Below, piece by piece: positions 23,408 through 36,932 of a stretch of DNA of 64,000 nt. The translations under genes were made by a program, and so were the position numbers. The notes beneath the pieces are model-generated. The model saw only the letters and a list, made by a program, of their open reading frames with translations, ran no database searches and was not told the origin of the DNA. Source of the stretch: Gonium pectorale. Taxonomy: Eukaryota; Chlorophyta; Chlorophyceae; Chlamydomonadales; Volvocaceae. The stretch is taken from NCBI GenBank assembly GCA_001584585.1, contig LSYV01000002.1, positions 521,446 to 585,445 on the forward strand. Direction: 5' to 3'. Numbering within the stretch: position 1 is the stretch's first letter; each line of letters begins with the position of its first letter.

Positions 23408-26400
23408 ATGCTTGGCTCCTCTTTATTCCCCGCTCGGGTCACGAGTCGAGGTGCTTCTCAGGGCTGCGCACCCAACCCATGTCAGCATGCTAAACACTCC
23501 ATTGCGCAGACGAGGGCAACGCCTGTACCCAGTTGCGCGCAACTTTACACGTCAAACAGCCTTTTTGCGCGGCGGCAGGGGGCTTGGCGCAGTGCTGCAC
23601 GCGCCAACGCTACATCCACTGCTGCGAGTGAGCAAGTTGTGGGAAGCCAAGACGCGGGTGGACCGGAGGCCAACGACCAGGATTCGGATGAGGATGTGCC
23701 AATACCCCCGTTGCCATCGGACGCGCTGGCAGTCCTTTCGGATCTTCTCACCGGCCTTGTGGATGGGGCGTCGCGCAAGGGCATGATAAACTTCTGCGTG
23801 AACTGCTGCTTCCCGCTGCCCGCCCCGGTTGCGGGAACGGAGGCAGCGGGTACAGCCTGCCGCGCCTGCGGCCACCACCCCAGCCGAGACGCGGAGGTGG
23901 TTGGCGATCAGCACGAGTGGGTCGCGGCCTACGAAGCGCAGCTGCAGCAGCAAGAGCAGGAGTTGGCAGGGTCATCGCCTCACGGCTCAACCATGGCGTC
24001 CGACGTGCTGCTCGTATCAGACGCCCGCATGCTCCTTCACCGCTCTTCATTGCCGCCTTACCCCGGAAGGTGCGACCGTTCGAGTACAGGCATCTAGGGG
24101 ACCCGGTGCTTCGAGCTTGCTCGGTGCTTAGTCTGATTGGACCACACCTTCCAACCACGCTGCCCTCCTCTCTGCTCCAACCCCTGCCCAGGCCCGAGCG
24201 GCTCCAGGCGATCATGGCCCGCCTGCACTCGTCAGGCCTCATGGCCCGCTGTCGTTTGCTCCGCTGCCGGCCCGCCTCCGAGCCTGAGCTGCTGGCGGTG
24301 CACAGCAAGGAGCTGATCTCTGCAGTGCAGGGCATGGGCGTGCGGGCCGCTCCCCCCAAGGAGGAGGGCTGCACCTGCAGTGACCACGACAGCGATGGGG
24401 AGGGCGGCGCCGCAGAGGTGGGTGGGGCCTGAGCCTGTAGGGCTGGTTTTGCAGCAAGATGACGGACGAAGCGGGGCATGATATGGCGCCGCTCGGTACG
24501 CGGGCTAGGGACCACGCTCGATAGCCGTTCTGTATTGTCAGGTGTTTTCGTAGCTGGTTTTCTAAGGTTTGCGCGTTGCTGTTATTTCCCTATCCTTCCA
24601 CCAACAGGTACAGGCAGCAAAGCCGGACGTCGTGGGCCCCGTCTCCGACGCCCACTGCTGCTCCTCCCTCTGCGCTGACACTCTGTACAACGCCCATACC
24701 GGCACGGCAGCGATGCTGGCCGCGGGCGCGGCTGCGGACCTGGGCGTGGCTCTGGCCGCCGGGAAAGCGAGGCGCGCTCTGGCAGTTATCCGGCCGCCGG
24801 GAGCACAGGTAGGGCTTGAGTTGGCCCGTGGAGCTCTGAGCGCGATGTCACAGGGTGCGTTTGGTCTGTAACGTCTCACACTGGTCGCACGTGAAGCCAC
24901 GGTCTGACGATGAAGTGCCTTTGCGTATCCCTGCGCCCCCCCCCCCATCCCTGTAAAGGCATTCTCAGTAGAGAAGCCCTGGCCCTATGCGCCCCAGGGC
25001 TTCTCTACTGAGAATGCCTTCCAACCCTCCATCCCTGTAAAGCGCTGCTGTCGCATCACGCGTCGCTTCGGCATTTGTAACTTATGCCCTATACCGCGTA
25101 AACAACCGTGACCGCAACCGTGATGTACCGCGCCTGCAGGCGGGAGTGGACCTGGCCCGCGGCGGTTGCTACTACAACAACGTGGCGGTGGCGGCGGCGG
25201 CCGCGCTGAACGCGGGCGCGCGGCGCGTGATGGTCGTGGATTGGGACGTGCACCACGGTCGCGGCACCGCTGAGATCTTCGCGGACGACCCACGGGTTAT
25301 GGTGCTTGACATGCACCGTTACGACAGGTAAGGGTCTCTGCTCCGAGTTGCGTCGATTTGGAGAACTGGAGCAGAGCCACCATTCCACGTGGATTGCCAC
25401 ATTTTAGCCCCAAGCCTCGTCAGTACACCAACGCCCTGGTGCCCGTCTGCGTTTGGCGCTGCTTGATGGTGGGGCCCCAGCCCCGCATTTTGCACCAATG
25501 CAACTGGCTTCCAGCCGTTCCTCATCAAGTATATCTTCGTACCCACCCTGCAGTGAGACATACCCCGGGTCCGGCGCCGTGGAGGACGTCGGCGAGGGTG
25601 AGGGCGAGGGCACCACACTCAACATCGCCTTCGGGGCCTCGGGCCTTGCAGATGGCGACCTCCTCAGCGCTGGGCTGCACGTGGTGCTGCCGGTGGCCCT
25701 CCAATTCAGGCCTGACGTGATGATCGTGTCGGCGGGCTTCGGGGCTCTCAAGGGCGACCCAATCGGTGAGCCGACGGGGCATGCCGGGGTGGGATCGAGT
25801 ACGGGGAACAAAGACGCATTCTGGCCTGGCATCTGCGCCGACCGCTTAGCAGCTCTCATGATCCTGTCAATTCGCGGGTTACCGCTAGCGTGCTAGTTGC
25901 GTCGCGTGCAGACGCCCTCTATCCTTCATTGGCATACACACCCACCCACCCCCCGCTTGTCTACCTGCCAGGTGGCTGCGAGTGCTCTCCGGCGGTCTTT
26001 GCGCATCTCACCTACCTGCTGGCCGGTGTGGCGCCCAAAGGGCTGGGCCTGCTGCTGGAGGGCGGCTACAACTTGTCGGCCACGGCGGACGCGGTAGAGG
26101 GCTGCCTGCGGGTGTTGCAGGGCGAGGCGCCGCCGCCGCTTCCCGGGCCCTGGGCCACCACCAGCGCAGGCTGGGTGGGCATCATGAACGCCATGCAGGT
26201 GATGTTACGGATGCAGCGGGGAAAGGGCCGCAACTGCGTCACGGGCTGAAGGCGTCACGCAACGGAGGGGCCTTTGTCGTTAAGCTGCTTGTTGCCTTCA
26301 CTGAGGGGTGTATGGTGGGTGCATGCCCAGTAGTGCATGCGTGCCCCTACTCGATACTACGACACACCAGCTCGAGGCATTACCTTACAGGCTTCCTGAC

Positions 26401-26958
26401 ACTTTCCTCCCTCCCGCTGTCCACCACCTGCAGATCCACTCTCGCTATTGGAGCTCGCTTCACCCGCTGTCGTTCAACGGCTGGGTCGGCGCAGTCAATG
26501 AGCAACAGCGACAGATGCAGGAGTCCGAGCCGGGGCCCCACGCCGAGGCCGCTGAGCCGCTTCTGCAGCAGCCGCTTCACAGCCCGCCGTCGGGCTCCTT
26601 CGACGAGGCCGGCGGCTTCGCGGGCTATTCGCGCTTTGGTTACGACGAGGACGCGCTGGAGGACACGGAGTTCGAGGCCGGGAACGAGCTGCAGCTTGAT
26701 GCCCTGAAGCAGCTGGCTGTTACGCTGCGGCGGCGACAGGACGCTGCTGCCGTTGGGCGACCGGCAGGGGATGAGGAGCTCATGGAGGAGGGCGGCGACA
26801 GCGACCCGGATCCCGCCGAGGTTCTGGATTTCATCTTGGGCACTACTAGCAGTGCCAGGGGTACAGCGGTCAACAGCGACGATGATGGCGCCCTCACGCT
26901 GGCCCTAGAGTTGGAGCTAGTTGACGGCGCGCCGCCGTCGATGGACAAAAGCATCTGA
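23408..26958 (+). CDS. Class II histone deacetylase homologue lacking catalytic residues (predicted pseudo-deacetylase)
   Basis: Exons 23408-24069, 24192-24417, 24608-24808, 25140-25327, 25554-25765, 25972-26198 and 26434-26958 join without phase conflict into 746 residues. The N-terminus (MLGSSLFPARVTSRG ...) could be an organelle presequence. A C4 zinc-finger-like motif follows (C130, C133, C151, C154). The deacetylase domain starts at GRPERLQAIMARL and includes HTGTAAMLAAGA, NNVAVAA, VVDWDVHHGRGT, YPGSGAVEDVGEG ... GTTLNI, LPVALQFRPDVMIVSAGF, GDPIGG and LEGGYNL. Class II enzymes have RPPGHHA; here residues 361-363 are Gly-Ala-Gln at an exact phase-0 junction (24808/25140). The SAGFDA zinc ligand is Gly489. 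Asp399, His401 and Tyr529 are kept. The C-terminal exon (HSRYWSSLHPLS and an acidic tail ending MDKSI) resembles plant class II tails. Binding without catalysis is inferred. An alternative start lies at 23399. Confidence 0.9.
24956..25020. repeat. Foldback element, 27-bp perfect arms, in an HDAC intron
   Basis: Bases 24956-24982 and 24994-25020 are exact reverse complements separated by 11 bases. The outer flanks carry the direct repeat CATCCCTGTAAAG (24947-24959, overlapping the arm, and about 25030-25042). A C homopolymer precedes it. It lies in the intron 24809-25139, next to the exon junction where the His-His motif is lost. Confidence 0.92.
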
Positions 26959-29830
26959 AGCATTGCGCATGAAGCACTTGGGAATGGCGAAGGGGATGTG
27001 TTGGCGAATTCGATAGTGCCCTGGGAAGCGCCTTTCATACGTGATGGAGGCTGATGGGTGCAAGCCAGCAATGAATTCGTGCAATCGTGCAGCCCGACAA
27101 CACGGGCGTCCACCTCTGGAGAAAAATATTTACGCGTTTGTTTGTCGTCGTTGGTAGGACGCGAGCATTGCAGTTTAGGTGGTTACTTGCCTTGCCCGTC
27201 CAGATCATACTGTCTGTCGCTAGCGAAGCGCTGTGTCCCGTATTCGCCGTGACTTGGCTGGTCTTGCACTGCAAGAGCACAACGGCTCGCATACCTGCTT
27301 TGTGTACAAGATGTGACTTGTACTCCAGTGTTGTTGGCATCTTTACAGCCGGGTAGAGTCAGTTTTGCAGCGTCCCTGCTGTCTCGGGAGTTTGACCTGA
27401 ACTGCGTGAGTACAACCTGAACTGATGCCTAGCCTGACCCGTTGGCAGGTGGTGACTACCGTGCGCAGCCCATGGCGTAAGCCGCCCATGGGCGGCGAAT
27501 ACGCGATTTGAGCCAGTGGAGCATGTTTGGGGGATTGTATAGGATGTACCCTTGCTTCTTATGCGGTGTCTACACTACAGCCAGAGGACGCCCAGCAACG
27601 AGAGTGCCGCCTGCGTGTGTCGGTGTTGCCGGTACAAGTCCGGCGGAGGGATAAGGTCGCGAGGGCTCGGCTGGTTTCACTTGTGTACTTGGCGTTCGGG
27701 ATTTTTTTACAGAGAATACCCGCACGCGCCAGAAGGCGTGGTACTTTAATAGATACGAGCGTTGTAGGGCGGCCCGTTCATACGTATGCAGTGTCCTGGA
27801 AACCCACACCCGCACGCAAGTGACTGACAAAATGCGTTTTCTCGGCGCTGGATACGATTTGTAAGTTCCACCGCTCGCCCACCCAATGCAAGGAGGCCAT
27901 CCCGACGACCGCCGTCAACCTGTCCTTAGCAATGCGACGGCGTTGCTGGCCAAGCCGAGCGCAAGTCTTTCGGCCCCTGCTCCCTGGCCATGCTACTGCT
28001 GTCTTCCGCGGCGGTGGGCGGAGATTTGGCTGCTGTGAGGCTTCACTGACAGGAGGGGTGAAATAGGGGCTAATCCACCCAATCCAGGGGGTGGGGGTCG
28101 GTCACCAATCCAAATGGGGTTGGCTAATCCAGCCGTTTCCAATCCGGCAATCCAGCAATCCCCCAGGCGGAGTCCCATCCTAATCCCTAATCCAGGGTCG
28201 GCCAGGCAATCTCAATCCACCCATCCAGGCTGCTGTCCTCCTATCTCCAATCCCGTCATCCCGTCCACCCCGTACGCACTGACCTGGGACTGCTGCGGAA
28301 GGGATGTGGTGTGGCTGCCGGGGACCCTTTCTTACTGGTGGTGGCAAGACGCCTGGAGTGGCGTCATGCTACCCCATATATGCCCCTCATTACGGCACTG
28401 TTGATGTGTTATGTGGAGTCATATGCTCATATCCATGCTGCGTTCACTGCTCATGCCTCCAAGACCTTTCCCTGCGCGATATGCGGACCTAGCGTGACCC
28501 GTGGGTATGTGGAGCGCTGTCTAATCAAAGTGCTTGTAGCGCGGGAGGTATGGGGGGTAATACGGAACGGGAAATGGGTCGCGTCGTGGACACCGAAGCG
28601 CATACTCAGTAGAAGGAGGAACGACGGTCTTGGGAAGTCGACCTGCAAAACTGCGATGTCAGCGACGTGCGATACGTACCGTGGCATACCTTCGCGGTTG
28701 TAGTCGCTGATATATTGCTGACAAAGAGAGGAGGAGGAGGCGGAGACCCCAAGCCCACCCGCCCAACCTAACACGCGGACAGACTGGCACAGCACTGACA
28801 CGCGAGCGCGGGCCTGCCCAGACGGACCTTCCCCCCGGCACTGACCCATTCATCACTTTGTACTGACCTACGGGGTGGGCGGGCGGACGGCGGAAGCAGC
28901 AGAAGAAGTTAGGAGTGGACGGTGATGGTACATGTGGGGCGGGCAAGGCAAAACATGGGCAAAGTAGTTACGCGCCACACGCAAAACCCTTTACCGAATT
29001 GCTGTGGAAATCTTGGGGAGGGGCGGATCATGCACTAAGTGACGGGGGCCGTACCGGCGTACGAGCGACAAGGGCCAGGGGGTGTCAGGATGCAATGGAG
29101 CTGGTATGGGGGGATGCCCGCCAACACTGGGTGTGGGAGCGGGCGGTTTTGTTGGCGTAGTAAGCGTGAGCTATATGCCGTGTGCCTGGGACGATATGGC
29201 TTATTGGAGAGCCAATCATTTTGCGCTTTCGTGCGTGATCTTGCTGTGGCACGTACCGTTGCGTATCAGTCACTGGTCCGGGCGAAACGAAGGGGGGAAG
29301 GCAACACAAAGGTCCAACTAACTGGCTTCCAGAGCGATACACCACCTGAGCAGTACCCGGAGGTAGATATACCAAGAGAGTGTTACACGATGACTATAGA
29401 AACTCAGGCCTAGGTCCGGTGAACCAGGGGCGGCCAACATTACTGATGAGCTGCAATGTTAGCTGCCGACACTCAGAACATCCAGAGATGACCACGAGGC
29501 GAGCGACCACGACCTGTGCGCGGGCTCTAGAACCTCACGATAGCTGACAGCGATACCGGATGGGCAGATCACTCGACGGTATGACGCTACTCCACAGCGT
29601 ACCAAATCTACTACTGGCAATACTAAGATGGTCGAGCAGCCAGCACTCTGACAGCCCCCGGACCTGCGGCACCACGCAGGTCCGCGGCCTACAACCCTGC
29701 GCCAACCATAGGGCCTCTGCACGGCACTGAATCAGACAATGGCGCTGCTAACACCACGACTTTCCCACTTCGACCATTTCCAACATTCGCTTTGTATACG
29801 TCTCCAAGATATACCAACGGTAACTCAGAA
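26959..29830. other. Intergenic region downstream of HDAC, no gene identified
   Basis: I found no exon series or known family. It contains an AATCC-rich degenerate tract at 28065-28270. The rest is mixed sequence without recognisable RNA genes. Confidence 0.4.
28065..28270. repeat. AATCC-rich degenerate minisatellite
   Basis: The pentamer AATCC, mostly as CAATCC or CTAATCC, recurs more than a dozen times with irregular spacing. A short similar piece (GGGCTAATAGGGCTAATCCAC) appears at about 62646. Confidence 0.65.
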
Positions 29831-29965
29831 AAGAGAACCAGAAACGGGGAAGGCAGCCTCTACGGACATACACTCCCGAGGGTGTGATGTTTCCAGCAGG
29901 GCGCCGAGTACAGGGCATGGCGGGCGAGGTATACGAGCAGACGGGCCCTCCCGGTGTGTCACCAG
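29831..29965 (+). repeat. Dispersed repeat family A, copy 1
   Basis: It starts AAGAGAACCAGAAACGGGGA and contains TTTCCAGCAGGGCGCCGAGT and GCATGGCGGGCGAGGTATAC. It is nearly identical to 48210-48346 and to the reverse complement of 36799-36910. The core hairpin (29871-29886) has one mismatch here. Confidence 0.9.
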
Positions 29966-31143
29966 AACAGATACCTGACTCAGTACCTAACTCAGTAGCA
30001 GGCAGGTGCTTACTCAGAATCAGGCCACGCCAACTACCAACTGACACGGCGTGCCAAACCCAAGGCAACCAAAGTGCTACCGGAACCCACGGAACGTACT
30101 ACATCACGGAACCTATTAACTCTTGACAACTGCAAGTACCGTTTGCTCTTGGTTGCTACGGGGCGGGACTTGCTTGTTCACGGACATTTCTACAACGACC
30201 ACCATACAGCATTGCAGCTGTTGCATGTGCAGCCCTCGCCGCAAGAAAGGTAGCTAGCTGCGAGGCGCGCACATGTGGCACTCCGCCAGCGCTCGAAGCC
30301 CAGTGCAGCACACCCCATTGTCTCTGGGGCTCAAATCCGAGTTTGCCGTGTCGAAGTCCCACCCTTCCCTCAGTCGAATCCTTCCAGCCACTTCCCCAGG
30401 CCGAATCACACCCAGGGCGCTGCCGCGCATCAACCTTTGACACGCCGCAAAATGAACACATACCCCCATGCGTGCCCCCATGTGCCATGTCCTCCAGCAA
30501 GCAAGGGTACCGGTATACGTCAAGCTTGCACGCCCGCAACGCGTGGCGCCCTGACTGGTCCCAGCTGCATTCCCATGGCAGCGTACGCATGCGATCAACC
30601 CAACAAACTTAGGGGCTGCTGGCAACATAGGCACAACCGAGCATATTCCACACGCTCGGGTGAGGTTTGTGGAGTTGCGGGCAGCATACCAACGGGCTAC
30701 CTCACGAGAAAAGGATACCCTTGAAGAGTGTCGCAACCCGCGGGCCCCCAAACCACCACACGCAAGACCCTGTGATGTCCGGGAACACTCAATGGCTTGT
30801 GTGTGCCCTGACTGGGGAGCTCTCAGCCCAGCAGCCAATGCGTTCACCCATGCCAAGGACAGGCGCGAAGGCCAAGGGGCGTGAAGAGAACAGAACGCGT
30901 GCGTTACACCCGAAATGGGTTGCTTCCTCTAGCGCACGTCCCGCGATGTTTGAGCTCTACTGAAGTAGACATAAACTTGGAGAGAGAGGCTTTGGGGAAA
31001 TATGCCGTATACGCTCGTGACCCAAAGGCTCCAAAAACGCTGTATCCCGCGCCTTTTTACTCTAGCCGACCGAAAGGTCAGCTTTGCCAGTTCTTCCTTT
31101 TACAGTTAGTGAGGCCAAGCTTGCCTCGTTTCTGTTAGGCGAG
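29966..31143. other. Upstream region of the DDX3 gene
   Basis: Noncoding as far as I can see. The last few hundred bases before 31144 presumably hold the DDX3 promoter and 5' UTR, but no core element was recognised. Confidence 0.35.
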
Positions 31144-34560
<3,417 letters not shown>

Positions 34561-36798
34561 GCACTTCGCGAAGGGGGTTTTCCGGTGGCCCCCTTGCTTG
34601 CGACCGGCTTAACAGCTTGGGTGCAGGACGCGGGGAACATGTTGACTTACAGAACTTGCTTTGAGGGGCGTAGGTGACGGGCGTGAGATGGTGATGTTGG
34701 GCATCAGCAGTGGCACACCTATCCCGGCGCTGCATGCACTAGGGCGACGATGTCCCTTGTGCTGAGGGTGCCCGGGAATCAATGCCGGAGCAGAACAGCG
34801 GGTCCCGAAGTTTCTCCACGAGGATGGGGCAGCGCGTAGGTTTGGAGCCGGGCGCGTTGGCCGCGCGAGGTCTTGGAGCCCATGCTGCAGCTCCGTTGGT
34901 GGGTAGGCGTATGGGGCCGCACACATCCGGCCTTACCTGGCCGTTTTGAGGCGCGCGCGCGCGCTGCCGTGCGCTGAGGGCGCGTCGGAGGGAGCGCAAT
35001 ACGTGTCCAGGTATGAGAATGCGCATGGGCAAGTTGCGAGTGAGATGATGCACGTGAGAAGACCTTGTACGCCTAGCCGCCGAGATGCGCCGTCTGAAGC
35101 GCTGGTGAGAGTAGCGGGCCGCAATTTGAACATAGTAAGGCGGGGTGCGGGGCCGCATCGCCACCGCCACTTGTATGCAGCCTGCCGTATGGGAGCGTAT
35201 GCGCGCGGTTCGTGTTTGCGCGCGTGTGCGGCAGGTTGTATGTTCGCCCCACCCTTGCGTTGTCGATGCGGTTCGCTTTGGGCGGCTGGGTGACAGTCCT
35301 GTGGGGTCTGCTTTTTGAGAGGGTCGGGGCCTCCGCTACGTCGATGTGCCTTGGGCCTGGGCCCGCCTCCCCAAAGATGATGGGGACTCGGGCTTTGGGG
35401 CCACGGAGTGGCGCACAGGCCGGAGCTCACGGCTGCACGTTCCCTGTGCGTGCTAGCCCGCGTCCGTGCCGGATGCTGCCCATGTACAGCGCCCGGCTTG
35501 GGCGGCCCTTCATCCTCTCGAATGCTCAAACAGAGCAGACCCGGACCCTTCATTCGCATTGCGCTCGTGTTTGCCCCTGTGTACGCTGGTGGTGCTGGTT
35601 TGCGTCTGGTTGGTTGTGTGTGCGTTCGAGGATTGGTGTTGACGTGAGGTTCCCAATGCCCTTGCACCATCTCCGTAGATGTGCCCCTTTCCGATCGATC
35701 ATCTCATTGGTGTTCGTTTTGCGTGGACAGGAAGCTCATCTATTTTGACGTGTACGCCCTCTGATGATGCGGATGCCTTTTGTTGAAGTGTTAGTTCTTC
35801 ACACTCCTTTTCGGGACCCCGCTCTGGTTTCTCGTGTGTGAGTTGAGTGGTTTTGGGGTTTTGATTTGGAAGGGGGGTGGATGCACCATTGGCTCCTAAA
35901 CCTCCTGCACTCTTGCTGTTCGTATTTTTAGTCATGAGCGATATGAGAGGCATTTGTAGCACTGGATCACCGTGAGCTTCTATTTTGCGGCGTCATCTCC
36001 CTGCTCGAGCGCCATAGCGCCATAGCTACAGCGCCATAGCGGAGAACAGCTTCTGATCAGTACGAATTTTTTCAAAGTCAAGTGCCACCATTCCTTTGCT
36101 TCGCAGGTATGTTCGTATGGGCCCATCGCGACGTTCTAAACTCGCGGGTACTGCGCAGTTCCCCCAGGACCAGGACTGGATATACTAATCTGGAACAGCA
36201 TGATATGGGCAGCGTGTGGCAGCCAATCGTGACCTCGAGCTCCCGGATGCTTCCGTTCTGCAAAGATTAACAATGGGCAAGTGCGAAAAACAAAAAGCAA
36301 CTAAGGCTACGGTTATGCTAACCGTTTGCCAAATACGCACGCTGCCGCTGCTCCATCAATTTTGTGGACACCAACGTACATGACCGAAACTGCGCTGCTA
36401 CAACCCACAATCTGTCCTCACCGAAATTGCTCTGCTACAACCCACACTTCCTCACACACTGCGTTGCCCGTGATGCAGCCTCCGTCACCTCAGTCAGATA
36501 TCTCCAGCTACAGCAACTCCAGACTCCAGTACCCCACCTTCACTACTGATCCAGCCGAAAATCACAGCATGGCTTCGGTCTGCCGGATTGACAACGTGTT
36601 GTGTTCAGTGACCCTGACCGTATTTCAAGCTTCGCAGTCTACCCTCCCGCACTGCAAATCTTGCATAGTGTCCATAATGTGCGACACAGCAAAATGATAA
36701 GAAGTCCTAAGCGGTCACACGCTCATCAATCCCCAGCTGCCCTTCCCTGATTTGAGACCTGCTCCTTCATCCCTGCAACCTACTGGCAGCTAGGAACG
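34561..36798. other. Intergenic region between DDX3 and coiled-coil gene
   Basis: No exon series was recognised. Three GCGCCATAGC-type units occur at about 36009-36040. The two flanking genes are convergent, so part of this is 3' UTR. Confidence 0.4.
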
Positions 36799-36910
36799 CC
36801 GTCTGCTCGTATGCCTCGCCCGCCATGCCCTGTACTCGGCGCCCTGCTGGAAACATCACACCCTCGGGTGTGTATGTCCGTAGAGGCTGCCTTCCCCGTT
36901 TCTGGTTATC
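36799..36910 (-). repeat. Dispersed repeat family A, copy 2
   Basis: Reverse complement of copy 1. The hairpin CACACCC-TC-GGGTGTG (36857-36872) is perfectly paired. It lies just beyond the stop codon of the coiled-coil gene, so it is probably in the 3' UTR. Confidence 0.9.
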
Positions 36911-36932
36911 GTTTTTTTTTGCCACCGAATTC

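Noticed and set aside
23245..23442. Longer PIMT start at 23442
   Set aside because: It would overlap the HDAC coding start. The internal Met at 23247 gives a presequence-like N-terminus and a clean intergenic region. Kept as an alternative only.
24809..25139. Hidden exon coding GHH in the HDAC gene
   Set aside because: All three frames of this intron were read: no GHHA-like peptide, and the flanking exons already align without any gap at this point.
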